Shown: positions 49,001 to 58,918 of the stretch, piece by piece | Numbering within the stretch: the first letter of the stretch is position 1 | How the letters are laid out: each line of letters starts with the position of its first letter | From: Azadirachta indica | Lineage: Eukaryota > Streptophyta > Magnoliopsida > Sapindales > Meliaceae | Length of the DNA stretch: 64,000 bases | Direction: 5' to 3' | Assembly: GCA_022749755.1 (NCBI GenBank) | Contig: CM040449.1 | Coordinates: forward strand, 16,092,363 to 16,156,362 | The notes under the pieces: model-generated | Told to the model about the DNA's origin: nothing | The model's input: the letters and a program-made list of their open reading frames with translations, nothing else | The model's database searches: none | Translations under genes and position numbers: made by a program

Positions 49001-49555
49001 TCCAAGCCTTTTCTTGCTGGAACCATCTTTGTAGTATCCTGGGATTGGAATATCTCTGCAAAATGACAGAGACTTCAGGCTTCTTTTGAATGCTGCATCT
49101 TTGCATTCATTCTCCAGGTACTTGTATGTGAAGATAATCCTCGGGAATACCCCCACTTGATTGGCTGGATTTGCTGCTTCGAAGGCTGCTTTAATCTTTG
49201 TTCCAAGATCTCCTGGCATTTTGAGCCATATCTTCTCAGAGAGCTCTGAGCTGATAAATAACCTTCCTGTTTTGCTTGCCAATCTTCCGAAGTCATTGAG
49301 ATACTGGACTATATGCTTTACATCATTGGATGCCAGTCTTTCCAGATCTCTGTATGCCTGATCCTGAATACTTGTAGTTCCTGTTGCAGGATCTTCTAGA
49401 GTGAATACCCTTCTGATTTGAGGAAGGATATTCTGAGTTCCTTCTCTTCCTGTGGCATTGGCTATCAGTGCTTCATACTCAGTTGAGTATGTCATTCTCC
49501 ACTGGATCCAGGTGAGCTTTTCTACTTCTCCAAGACAGTTTTCTATGAACTCCAT
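45743..49555 (-). CDS. EPRV-B1 polyprotein: coat end, Zn knuckle, protease, RT, RNase H
   Basis: 1,270 uninterrupted codons. The coat-like start (WIQWRMTYSTEYEALI) lacks its N-terminal part. The zinc knuckle at about 48,865-48,915 reads CYLSGDEGHFAREC, with Ser where the second Cys belongs. A second Cys-rich block (CHFCKRDA, HCPKCYLTCCGLC) follows at 48,440-48,590. The protease motif is ILDIGATTCC (about 47,910), with Ile in place of the active-site Thr. RT has FDLKSGFHQVAMHPD and YIDDILVFS (about 46,850). RNase H keeps ESDGSMDGWG, DAEIHG, RTDCQAIV and LADALSR. The frame is open, but the two substitutions suggest loss of zinc-knuckle and protease function. The internal ATG at 49,555 is not a natural start. 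Confidence 0.88.
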   Translation of the reverse strand: MEFIENCLGEVEKLTWIQWRMTYSTEYEALIANATGREGTQNILPQIRRVFTLEDPATGTTSIQDQAYRDLERLASNDVKHIVQYLNDFGRLASKTGRLFISSELSEKIWLKMPGDLGTKIKAAFEAANPANQVGVFPRIIFTYKYLENECKDAAFKRSLKSLSFCRDIPIPGYYKDGSSKKRLGIRKSTTYKGKAHSSHARIEKRKHLVREKRCKCYLSGDEGHFARECPNERRNVKRVAAYEGLDIPDDFEVVSVKDGEEDSDAIYSLTEDNGDEDAVEHKLAHIRTEHCYMFREVDRTYWMGKEGTWQPMVKVSESQYKCNHDYQHCKEIEDPAFYKCHFCKRDASRNNRIHCPKCYLTCCGLCSINYCGIKVEKEPLRTPIPYNPQSLLHQQQDYIKWCEAEMSRLRNKADFYKQKAELTAQKELELSRLQLAENDRLKRKKEKERRRAEHKQIGLVSSSSESEEFLFPEQPESSKQAEEKGKEESSAYWEAEATTRIVAKADQGTIAPEVKNRPVRNMLYNLDVIMDIPGLRQFKLRSILDIGATTCCVDIRALPKEAIEQNPYSVQFKGINSAQTVDKKLKGGRMFISGHSFRIPYTYAFEMNLGVRIELILGCNFIRSMYGGLRIEGSTVTFYKNVTSFETRLAAPTLEGKIPESEGSSSDDSEPEVSYDQHKEITVGYTNKPDHGFLSKQKELIQELLQQGYIGDNPMKYWVKNQVVCQLRITNPNMIIEDPPIKHVTPQMEKQFKRHVDALLKIGVIRPSKSKHRTTAFMVNSGTTIDPVTKKEVHGKERMVFNYKRLNDLTEKDQYSLPGIHTIMNRVGQAKVFSKFDLKSGFHQVAMHPDSINWTTFWVPQGLYEWLVMPSGLKNAPAIFQRKMDQCFAGTERFIAVYIDDILVFSNTKEEHEKHIGIMLDIVKRNGLILSPTKMKLAQEEIEFLGATINRGRLKLQPHIVKKVVQTNKANLETLQGLKSFLGLLNYARMYIKDMSRLLSPLYAKANPTGERRMNKRDWELVSLIQEKVQNLPDLDIPPPHAAIVIESDGSMDGWGAVCKWKNGSKDPRSSERVCAYAFGKFQNPKATIDAEIHGAMKALEKFKIYYLDKPQIVLRTDCQAIVSFYNKSSAHKPSRVRWIAFTDYLTGIGIPVEIEHIDGKHNELADALSRLINHLIIAGCQQEDQVEDQVEQLEALHLALEEFRRMPHQTAERYSLRITNYVARHIPSHSHMMGFGNRKRTYLDSQGKGYHSIHRIGFEPNMKQLQTK

Positions 49556-49558
49556 CTT

Positions 49559-49737
49559 GATGGTTTGTGTGCACTGGACTTGTTGTAAAATGAGACTATC
49601 GCTTGATAGTCTGTCCTAAGGACGATTTGAGGCTTGTCCAGATAATAAATCTTGAATTTTTCCAAGGCCTTCATTGCTCCATGGATTTCTGCGTCTATGG
49701 TGGCCTTTGGATTCTGAAATTTCCCAGAAGCGTAAGC
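49559..49737 (-). repeat. Captured RNase H fragment in EPRV-B1 (179 bp)
   Basis: Direct repeat of 46,149-46,327 with two base differences. It sits between the movement fragment and the coat-derived part, where the viral map predicts movement-coat linker sequence. It marks the scar of a deletion repaired with other viral DNA. Confidence 0.88.
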
Positions 49738-50303
49738 TGACTTCCCCGTGTGAGGTCTACCTCCATTGTTGCAAATATGGCCCTATCTCCGTTCCATCTG
49801 TTGTCTCTGAAGACAATCATGGCCATAGTTCCTTCTTCTGCTCTGTGAAGGATCTGAATTCTGACTTGTAAGACGCCTATATGGATAAAGGCGATTCCTG
49901 TCCGCATCAATGCTTCCATACTTTCTGGCTGTATGAAGCACCTGTCAACTTGATTCCCGTCGATGCAGAGTATTGACTCTTTAGATCTATGAGTATAGAC
50001 CCTGTGATGAACTTGATCGTCTCTGCTTCTGTACAGCACTTCTGCTGGTACTATCCTTGCTCGTTCTTGCATAGAATTCCTTAGTTGAACTTGAGGGTCC
50101 AACTCTTGTTCGAGGGTGTTGTTGTAGTTTCCTCCAAAGAACCTATGATAAGTTCTTCGTGCGCCTCTCCGTAGGTTATAGATCTGCCTTTGGCGCGTTC
50201 TGTAATTTCTGATTTGATCCTCATATAGAGGAGCCCCCTCTCTTTCTTCATGCCTGGTGGTCCTGACAGCTGGTGGAGCTGATGGATCCACGTTGTTGGC
50301 ATA
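49738..50303 (-). pseudogene. EPRV-B1 movement protein fragment
   Basis: Frame open from just after a TGA at about 50,307. It begins IPYANNVDPSAPP, continues YEDQIRNYRTRQRQIYNLRR and reaches the 30K-type movement core (FIHIGVLQVRIQILHR, VFRDNRWNGD, MEVDLTRGSQL). This matches the N-terminus of badnavirus ORF3 polyproteins. It is cut at 49,738 by the RNase H fragment, so the movement domain is incomplete. Confidence 0.82.
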
Positions 50304-50425
50304 AGGGATTCAAGTTGCGTGTTTGGGCATTTCATGGACTCCTCAACTCCAGAGTTTTTACTCCTTATCCAGAGTTGATCTACGTTGTTTTCAACTCCAG
50401 AGTTTGTTGCTTAAGGGGAGTCTAA

Positions 50426-51514
50426 CTTAAACAATCTCCAAGGGTATGGTTTGAAAAACTTAGTGGTGTGTTGACATCTCTCAATTTCAAAAGATGTCAA
50501 TCTGATCATTTAGTCCTCGTTCAACATACTTCGTTAGAAATAGTTATTCTTGTGGTGTATGTAGATGATATTATCGTTTCTGGGAGTGATTTGCATGGGA
50601 TTGAGGTAGTAAATAATCAATTGAATAAACACTTCCAAACTAAAGACTTGGGTCAACTCAGGTATTTCTTGGGCATTAAAGTAGTAAAAGGAAAAGAAGG
50701 TCTGGTGTTGTCTCAAAGAAAATATGTCCAAGATTTATTGTTGGAAACAAGGATGTTAGGATCTAAACCAGCTGATACTCCTATGGAACCAAACGTGAAG
50801 TTTGATGGTGAAAATAGTCCAAAGTTTGAAGACAAAAAGAGGTATTGAAGTCTTGTGGTAAAATTGATTTATTTGACAGTAACAAGACCTAATATCACTT
50901 TTGTAGTTTGTGCTGTAAGTCAATATATGCAAGAACCAAAAGAGATTCAATAGTTTGTAGAATTCTCAGGTGCCTCAAGTAGACTATCGGAATAGGAATT
51001 CTTTACAAAAAAGGTAACATGTTAGATATTGTATGTTTCTCTGATGCAGATTAGGCAGGATCTACAATTGACAGACGATCTACAAGTGGCTATTGTACCT
51101 TTCTTGGTGGCAACTTAGTGACTTGGAGGAGTAAGAAACAAAATGTTGTAGCTAGGTCCAGCATTAAAGTAGAATATTGGGCTATGGCTCATACAATTTG
51201 TGAATTAATGTGGATTAAAAATCTTTTGAAAGAGTTTGGGGTTGAGGTGAAGAGTTTGGTTATAATGTATTGCGACAATCGAGTGGCTACTTATATAGCC
51301 AATAACCTAGTTTTTCACGAGAGAACTAAACATACAGAGATAGATTGTCATTTTATTAGAGAGATTATTATTTTAGGAGAGGTCGTTACTCTATATATCA
51401 AGTTGGAAGATCAAATTAGAGACATCTTCACTAAAACTGTAGAAAAAGGAATCTTTGTGTATCTTTATTCCAAGCTGGGCAACACCAGTATTTATGCTTT
51501 AGCTTGAGGGGCAG
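50426..51514 (+). pseudogene. Copia pol, right part: RT core and RNase H
   Basis: Resumes with LKQSPRVWFEKLS at about 50,426, then VYVDDIIVSGSDL (50,557; catalytic YVDD), LGQLRYFLGIKVVKG and KYVQDLLLETRML. Stops follow near 50,848 and 50,953. The Copia RNase H follows (STSGYCTFLGGNLVTWRSKK, at about 51,080; MYCDNRVATYIANN), ending at a TGA near 51,506. The polypurine tract TTGAGGGGCAG adjoins the LTR. Confidence 0.88.
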
Positions 51515-51678
51515 TGTTAGAATTAAAATTAGAGTTGTTTAGTTTTACTAGGTTTAGTGTTATTAAGTATAGTTCTACTTCAAGTATTATTAGTTATTAT
51601 TTCAGCTTATAGAAAGGCATGTTTATATACTTAGTTTATATTTTAAGAGGGTTCAATATAATTTTATTTTCTTTAACA
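51515..51678 (+). repeat. 3' LTR of Copia element
   Basis: 164 bp, TGTTAGAATT to CTTTAACA, preceded by a polypurine tract. It is shorter than the 5' LTR by about 49 bp because an internal stretch is missing. Confidence 0.88.
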
Positions 51679-54600
51679 GCATGTAATGCATTTGTTTGAA
51701 TAAAACATTGATGCATATGTAATATCACCTCTGTAGATCACATTCATACTCTTCACAATTTCACATGTTATTTTCTAATCTATCACAACATATTACTAAA
51801 CCTGTCTAAGTACGTGCTAATAATTTGAGTTCTTTGTTGTAAAATCTTTGGTCAATTAGTAGAATATGTGCTACAGTGTTCATTACCTTGATTGGAGTTA
51901 GATACTGACTTCTATTTACATCTTGCACCGTTCAAAATGCAAGGTCAGTGCAATTATCTGACAATTTTTGCTTTATTAGTTCTTATCATTCTTTGAGCTC
52001 TTTTCTGGTTAGTCCATTCTGATAATTAAGGACAGGTTTGAATGGCCCACTAGATGTTGTTTCACTTTATTTAACTTGGCATTGGCTGTGAAGAACATAG
52101 GATAGACCTGCAAATTTTTCAACCATATTATGTTGTTACCATGCTTACAGTTAGTGAATTCCACTTTTCATTTCAGCTACGAAAGTTGTGCCTTGGCTAT
52201 TCGGATGCAGTATCGTATTTTCATTTAGAAGAGCCTCAAATTGGCTTGGTTCAGTTGGGTTTTGTATTTTTTTGAATTCTCGGTTTCTGCAATCCATTCA
52301 CACATAGATGCTGGCCTGTCATAGCCTCAAATAATATCGATATTGAGGGTTTAATTTTGTTTGTTAGTTTTTTTGAACCAGTTATTTTCTCTTTTTGTTC
52401 ATTCAAACTGAATCAAGTGGTGTCAGGAACCAAACTGAATTAAACCATGGCAGGAAGTATCCTTGGCTTCAAGGGTGCTGAAACATGGTTTTATTTTCTA
52501 TTTGTAGTTAACAAAGAATTTTATTACGATGAAATAAAGTAATTCTTTTTATTGGAGTACTATAATTTTGTGTGTTTGTGTATGTGATGTTTGTTTGGCT
52601 TTATAGTAACTTGTTCCAAAATCAAGAGCATCCTTTTGCACACTTATGGAGTTTGCAAGCCATTGACTCAGAACAGAACAGCAAGATTGTACCTGATGGT
52701 TTTGGCTTTTTGCATTAAGTTCACTTTTAGTCATTATGAATCTGTGGTGAGAGCTTGTAGCATTGATACAGGAAAAATGCTGGTAATCTCTAAGGTTTTG
52801 TTGTTGCTGGCAGTTGCTCTAACAGGATGTGTTGGGTGGATGATCTAATTAAGGAAGCATCTTTGTAGCTGTTGTTGTATCTAATGACATTATATAAACT
52901 CATTGAAAGGTCTCATCAATACACATCCCAGTTTCAAATTCTATATTCACGATCGATTAATGGGTTAAGCGTAAAATGAAAGTAGTTATATTGTCCATTC
53001 ATTTTCTATTGCATAGCATGATGTCAGTTTGGTCTTTAATCATCCAAATTGGGGCCTGCTTAAAGTAAGGATTTGAAACAATGGGTATTAAATGCATGTT
53101 ATCTGATGTAGTTGTTAAGCATATTTACCTTGACCAAAGTGAGCTTAGACACTAAGGCCAAAAAGAAGAAACTGGTGAGGTAAGAAGTAAGATGCATCCC
53201 TGATTCTATGAATGAAGACGATTGAAATTTGCAATACCCGTAATGCTTTTTCCCAATTTCATGTTATTTTAACTGTAAATCATTTCATTCTTATAACTTA
53301 GCCAATAATATCCTGCCATTGATATAATTATTCAGGCAGCAAAAATCCTTCACCGCTGGGAGAAATTAATGACTTCTCTTGGTTTTCCCTAAGACAATTT
53401 GTTTTCCAAATTGTCTTAGGGAAAACTTTCTTATGGTCTTGTTCTCTTTAGTGCTGCCTCGGATCCTGTAATTTTTTCTCTCGACACATAGGAATATAAC
53501 TGATGAGAAATGATAGATTATGACAGCTATATGGTTGGTCAAGTTAGGAGAGACCAGAGAAAATATGGGCCCCGTTTTTGAAATCAGCAGTCTACCAACT
53601 TCTATTTTTAGAAGTATGTAATTTTCTGTGGCAATAATTTAATGCTAATCTTGACAATCAACATCCACATTGTGATATAATAGTTAGACATATAGTTTGA
53701 TTTCATAGATGGATACATTTGTTTTTGATTTTCACATTTTACCAATAAACTTTATGAATGTATATGTTTGGTGAGAATTTGGGTCTTTTAAACTTGTTTG
53801 ATCTTTTGAAAGATGTTTGAACTGTATAGACATGGTTATTTATATGTACTTAAGATTTATTTATTTCATTATAACTATCAATTACAAATTTGCTTTTACT
53901 TCGATTATAGTTTATAATGGAAGGGGTTTTTTTTTTTTTCTGTTATTATGCTTAAGCATGTGAATTTATGACTAATCTACAATAAAGAAGGATGTTTTAG
54001 ACAATTCTTTCTTCTTTGTTAATCCTAATCTTAATCTACTGCAGAATTTTGCTTTATTTTTTATTTAGTTTCGATTTTTTTGGTTATGCGTTTCTTTAAC
54101 TTATCCATTGAAAGATTTTCCCAATGATGGAAACAATGAAATGTATTGAGTGGTCGCTGTGGTTTTTGTTAAATTGTTAGCCTTTATTCAGCACCACCCC
54201 CATCCTCTGCCATCTCAACCCAGCTCCTTTTCTTCTTTATACATGCATATGTACGCAAACACACTCACAAATTCATATGTGTGCTGGTGTGTAAAGGTTT
54301 TCAGTGAACTCCATTGGCATCAAAACTGCGAATGACCGATTTAAAGCCATGAGATGTGAGGGCTTTCACTTGCATTGCATATCTTTTTTCCTACATTTTG
54401 TTTGATATTGCTATATATTGATAATGACTATGAATTTAGTGTTCTTTTTTTGTTGTGTTTGCGTTATTAAGTGCCTCTGGAAAGCATTTTCTAGTGTTCA
54501 AGACACAATTTTTAGACTGATCACTTCTCTAAGAAATGCTTCAAGAATAATATATTTTCTATTTTAGTGATCATTACATGATTTTTTTTTTGTTTCTCTG

Positions 54601-55080
54601 TTCATGTATTTTGATTTGAAGAAGAATTTTTGTTTACTTTTGTTGAACATTATGGCATTCATGAAAAAAGCATTTCGGTTATTTAAGTTTCTTTTCTACT
54701 GGCAACCCCAAATTACCTGTGTATAATTTTATAACTAGTTGTATTGCATGGTTTGATAATTTCTTTTTGGCATTAAATGTTGTATAAGAATGAATGAGAT
54801 AATACATGCACTGGCTCTCAGCGATTTTTCACTGCATTAATGGATGGAAATGCAGCTAGAAAGCTTTATCTCTTCTTCCCTTTTTCTCCATTGCTAACTT
54901 TCTTGTTGGATTATGTTTTATGCTTAAGCTTTTGGCATTGTGAGAATATTATCGAGGTAGATAGTTGAACAGTTTTACCTTTTTGTTTCAGATATGTTTT
55001 GTTATTCATGAGTGTGCAGAGAATTTTGAGCTCAACAGTTTTCGCAATTGATGGGCATAAGCAATATAGCTTTTTACAGT
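51679..55080. other. T-rich host DNA, intron-like, after the Copia element
   Basis: The same texture as 30.1-33.5 kb, as expected if the retrotransposon split one host region. One weak exon candidate begins at 52,177 after acceptor TTTCAG (codons reading TKVVPWLFGCSIVFSF in the phase left by the 30,123 donor), but there is no clear donor after it. No other gene is supported. Confidence 0.45.
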
Positions 55081-55085
55081 TGTGA

Positions 55086-55565
55086 TGACTGTAGTTTTGG
55101 CTGAGGAGTTGTTGTCCTAAAGCTCTCTCTTGGTGGATGAAGTACTATTGTAATTTTTCGTTAGTAGAAGTGCTTTGGAAATAGGTATGTGTAACTTTTC
55201 TAGTGAAAAATTATTATTGGAGTAATCCTCTATAATTAATTTTAGGAAATCATAACCCCCAAATTTCCTACACCACCTACGTTCTAGGTTCCAGCAATGG
55301 GCTAAAGTTTCCAATTTCTCTGTTCATGAGAGCTATGCTTCAGTCTGTACCGGTGTAGTCTTTTGAGCATATGCTTTTGTCGAGAAAGTACTATGGTATT
55401 TTTCTGTTAGCAAAAGTGTTCTTGAAATAGATGTGTAACTTTACTACTGAAAAATTGTCATTGGAGTAGTCATATATTATTAGGTTTAGTATCCCACTAA
55501 TTTTCTAACTGCCCCAGGTCCTAGGTTTCAACAGTGGTCCAAGTTTAAAACTCAGATGAACTTGA
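55086..55565 (+). repeat. Two tandem diverged units of about 240 bp
   Basis: Units at about 55,086-55,322 and 55,345-55,565 share GAAGTACTAT/GAAAGTACTATG, TGTGTAACTTT, CTAGTGAAAAATT/CTACTGAAAAATT, ATTGGAGTA and a CTAGGTT(C/T)C(A)AC/GCA segment near the end. They are diverged and non-coding. Confidence 0.65.
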
Positions 55566-55624
55566 GGGACAAAAGACAATCTACCTGTTGTTTTCCCCAT
55601 TAATTTTTTTACTTTGTTTTGAGC

Positions 55625-56600
55625 TTGTCACGACCTTAAGTTTGGCAATTCAATCTGTTTATTCTATTCCTCAGTTCATGTTGTGATAGTCTTTTTTATT
55701 AGATGTTTTTGCCCGTTGATGGAAATCTTATTATGTGGAGCGCTAGCACGGATATTCATTTTGAGCCTCTACTTTTATCATCACTTTTGTAATAATCGTC
55801 ATCAGCATCAACATCATCTCTCTCTCTCTGTCTCTCTCGATCTTTCTCTTTCTATCTCTCCTCTTGTTACAATGGGTAATGATTGGTAAAGGCTCTTAAT
55901 GGATCCAGTTAGCTATACCGTCGATGATCTAATATAGCTATGAGTTATGAGGGCTATTTAAGATATTTTATCTTTGTTGGATGTCATTTCAATCATATAT
56001 GTTTTTACCTTCTGATTATTTCTATTGGGTCATTGTTTTTCTTACTGCAATGGTGACAACTTATGTTCACTTGTCTTGTGCCATTCGCTAAGTCAACTTC
56101 AACTGTATGTGGTGGTATTAATGTAATTTTGACCATTCTAATGGTGGTGTGCTTGCAATGGTCAGTGTACTTGCAATGGTCAGTGTACATATGGAAAGCC
56201 TACCATGTTTATCACTGCTCTATCATGATGGGATTACTTTTTCTTTGAAGTTTCCATTGGAAACTGTGAATAGCTTTTAATTACAACGTGCTTAAAAGAG
56301 TATGACAAGTTTGTTTGCTTGACAGCATGTTCACTCCTTTGTTTTGCTTCTTACACGTCTTGCTTCATCTCAGAGAAAGAAGAACAGTATGACAAGTTGA
56401 CCCATGGTATTTATAATTTTTATTATTGTCACAGTGCCATAGATTTTGTTTATTCTCATGTTGGTTCTATGCCTTAAATTTGAAGTGCTTTCATTTCTTT
56501 AAAACTTCTATTTTGTTCAACTTAGACTTCTTGTGACCCTTGAGCACGCTTGTTTTGCCGGTACATCTTTGTTCCACTTGTAAGTGTGTCTGTTTCTTCT
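55625..56600 (+). repeat. Diverged direct duplicate, copy 2
   Basis: Counterpart of 31,600-32,640 (same block order and orientation). It includes a CT-rich microsatellite at about 55,819-55,860. A shorter third similarity may lie at 57,080-57,440 (shared ATAGCTATGAGATCTGAGG). Confidence 0.75.
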
Positions 56601-56856
56601 TCTAGTTTCGTACTTCTAACGTAGGTTAGTGCATTATAGCTCTGAATTTTCTGGGATAGAAGTAGGACCTTGTCTGTTTATCTAGGACATGGCTCTTTGA
56701 AATTTCTTAGAAATTTTTAAATTCACAAAACTGTTGCCTCTGAAAATGTCTTTGTTTTGGCCCCAACAGTCTGATTAGAATTTTTATTAAGTTTTTGAAA
56801 TGCGTTCATTGCTTATATCTTTCGATCATTGATGATCTTTCCAATTTGATTGAGCA

Positions 56857-56904
56857 GTTGGACTCAAATCTTGATACTGAACATCTGCATACTTACGCAA
56901 ATTT
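56857..56904 (+). other. Candidate short exon, unrecognised
   Basis: 48 bases between acceptor TTGAGCAG and a perfect donor GTGAGT, open in frame (LDSNLDTEHLHTYANL). It may belong to the same interrupted host gene as the 28.6-30.1 kb segments, or be chance. There is no family match. Confidence 0.2.
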
Positions 56905-57194
56905 GGTGAGTCAACATGCATCTTAATTTATAAATATTGCATATTCTTGCTAAGTTTTAATGATTTATGATTACCCTTTTGTTAATCTATGTTTTAGTAA
57001 TGTGTTTTAGTAACGCATTATAAATAAGATTATCTCTTAATATTTACACAAAAGAGTCTTAACAAGGTAATCTTTTTTGCATCTGCCCAGTGATGGAAAC
57101 TCATTGCATGATGTGGTTGCTTTAGTTTTCATTGCGAACCCCCATCTTTGCTGCCGCGCTCTGCCATCATCCACTGTTGCTAATTTGTTGCTAT

Positions 57195-57300
57195 TGCTGC
57201 TATTGCTATTGCTTCTTCTTCTTCTTCTTCTTCTTCTTCTTCTTCATCATCATCATCACCATCTCCATCTTCATCTTCATCTTCGTCTTCGTCTTCATCC
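57195..57300. repeat. (CTT)n/(CAT)n trinucleotide microsatellite
   Basis: About ten CTT units followed by CAT and CTTCAT units. It generates long homopolymeric Leu/His or Phe/Ile frames that are not real genes. Confidence 0.85.
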
Positions 57301-57589
57301 ATTGCTGCGGTAGCTAGCATTATCAGAGTCAATGGTGGTGGTGTTGGTGGTAGCAGTGTTCTTTAGGTCACCATTTAAGATGTGGAATGGCTTGCATTGA
57401 AAATTTAAGCTTCACCATGAATTGTATAGCTATGAGATCTGAGGACCGTTCTATCTTTTATTTATTTATTTTTAATTTCATTTACAAAATTCTTTTTGAA
57501 GTTTACAGTTTCATAATTTGGAAAAATGTTTTCTTTTCGTGTGTATTATCATTTATGGTATGAATTAAGCAAAACCTTATTTACTTCTT

Positions 57590-58150
57590 GTTGACACAGA
57601 AACTTGGTCAACGGTGTAAATTGAAAATTTGACACAAAATAAGTAAGGACAAAGAAACAAGAAACTAAAATTTATATGGTTTGGTGTATAGTCTACATCT
57701 ATGGGCTGCATATACAGGGTGAGATTTTATTAGTGCTTAAGAAATGAGCTTGCCACAATGTAAACCAAGCTTTCCCTCTCTCTCTTGTTCACTTTTCTCT
57801 CAATATCTCTTACTTTTTTCTTATAATTTTTTTGGCACTCCTCCCTTGTTCTTTTAACACTCACCGTATATACTGTACAATATAGAGTTCCTCTTAACTA
57901 CAAACTAATTAATTTCTCTCTTAAAGTTTCCTAAGATTTTTTATTGTCAAAAATATCATCTCCTTGTCAAACTTATCTTTGTTAGATTTTGGGGTTGTTC
58001 GGCATGTTCATGTGTATGTTATTGTTTATGTACGAAATTTTGGCCTCATGGCTTCTTAGGATGAGACTTTTAGCACATGGTTTTTGGTCTCAACGGCCTC
58101 CTAGGAGGAAATCCCTTGTACATGGTGTGCTAGAAGGTAACTTGCATGGT
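57590..58150. other. Possible LTR/TRIM-like remnant
   Basis: A stretch with ATTTATATGGTTTGGTGTAT, CTACATCTATGGGCTGC and a later T-rich region resembles the internal part of non-autonomous plant LTR elements, where a similar conserved phrase often occurs. No boundaries, TSD or coding part are identified, so this is only a suspicion. Confidence 0.22.
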
Positions 58151-58154
58151 GTGT

Positions 58155-58290
58155 ATAGGGATGGCAACAGATAGGATACGGTGCGGATGATATCTATATC
58201 CTATAATAAAATTTATATTCATATCTTTTGCGGATATTAAATTTAATATCCGTATTCTCTTAAACGAATATTTATTAATAATTATATCTT
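58155..58290. mobile_element. Possible hAT-type MITE end
   Basis: TAGGGATGGCAACAGATAGG with following GGTGCGGATGATATC repeats resembles a widespread terminal sequence of plant hAT-like non-autonomous elements. The matching other end is not seen and may have been replaced by the EPRV-B2 junction at about 58,290. Confidence 0.3.
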
Positions 58291-58506
58291 TATATTTTGG
58301 CTTAATCCTTTCATAGCCTTTTGTTTAAGGTTCTTTAAATGAACTCGGGTTGACAAGCTTACCCGATTGTAAATACAAGCTAAGTTATGAGCGAGTTGTT
58401 GGTTTGAGATCTTACTATGGTCTGCTAAATCCAGGTACTCAAGGTTTGCCGTATGAGACCTCTCGTACCACCGTTGAATTTCCTCTTCCCAGACTCGGGA
58501 CATCAT
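58290..58506 (-). pseudogene. EPRV-B2 ORF1 (badnavirus P1-like) fragment
   Basis: From an ATG at 58,503 the frame reads MSRVWEEEIQRWYERSHTAN then LEYLDLA and IYNRVSLSTRVHLKN. This is the layout of the badnavirus ORF1 family (DUF1319), whose function is unclear. It is fused in frame to an upstream Cys-rich polyprotein piece through a shared ATG. The 3' part is cut at the host junction. This fragment is the best evidence that B2 derives from a badnavirus-type three-ORF genome. Confidence 0.7.
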
Positions 58507-58918
58507 TTCTGCTCTGGATCTCTCGAGCTCTTCTTCCAATTCTTTCTGGTGTAGGAGTTGCTTGTAGTATTCTACCTCTCGTTTTAGTCTCTGGATTTCA
58601 CCGTCCTGGTAGGCAATATATTCCTGCTGAGCTGTTAGCAAACTCCTTGGGCTGTACTGAGTTTCACCTCGGGGTTCTACTTTCACCTCGGTGTCACAGT
58701 AATGCTGAGAGCACATACTGCAACTGGTCAGGTCACACTGAGTGCAGTGTATCCTTGCTCGCTGCTGAGTCTGATTCTTGCAGAAGTGACACTTGTGCTG
58801 AGCTGGATCTGCAATGGGTCTGTTATGTTCCCAATTGTGCTGACACTGATATTGATCTCGGGAAACTCGAACTAAAGCCCTGTAGCCTCCTGGCTTTCCC
58901 ATCCAATACGTACCACCG
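58507..58918 (-). repeat. Duplicate of the EPRV-B2 Cys-rich region
   Basis: About 410 bp corresponding to 62,547-62,953 of the main copy (CQHNWEHNRPIADPAQHKCH and following), nearly identical; one codon differs (Leu for Arg in IQRRKREVEYY). It is placed out of viral order between the 3' intergenic piece and ORF1. Confidence 0.88.

Larger units (their letters stand above)
45059..50310 (-). mobile_element. EPRV-B1: endogenous badnavirus-like pararetrovirus
   Basis: Reading on minus: movement-protein fragment (50,303-49,738), captured RNase H piece (49,737-49,559), coat C-terminal part through RNase H (49,555-45,743), overlapping 3' ORF (46,013-45,534), intergenic region with TATA and AATAAA, and the tRNA-Met primer site at the very end (45,070-45,059). 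ORF1, ORF2 and the movement C-terminus/coat N-terminus are missing. The block sits inside the Copia RT gene. The 50,310-50,425 joint carries short filler with a repeated TCAACTCCAGAGTTT. Confidence 0.9.
33546..51678 (+). mobile_element. Ty1/Copia LTR retrotransposon, decayed and twice interrupted
   Basis: LTRs at 33,546-33,758 and 51,515-51,678, a tRNA-Met primer site directly after the 5' LTR, a purine-rich TTGAGGGGCAG before the 3' LTR, and Copia-type order (protease, integrase, RT with YVDD, RNase H) identify the family. The internal DNA is split by EPRV-A (about 33,962-42,644) and EPRV-B1 (about 45,059-50,310). Copia parts themselves total only about 4.5 kb. The gag region is mostly missing. 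Numerous stops and frameshifts make it non-autonomous. Neither viral block shares its sequence, so they are later insertions, not part of the element. Confidence 0.9.

Noticed and set aside
45059..50310. Florendovirus assignment of the B copies
   Set aside because: The P1-like ORF1 fragment in B2 and the movement N-terminus of B1 fit a badnavirus-type three-ORF layout better; still unproven without a phylogeny.
57077..57317. Long Leu/His/Phe-rich open frames
   Set aside because: They arise from the CTT/CAT microsatellite and carry no other coding signal.
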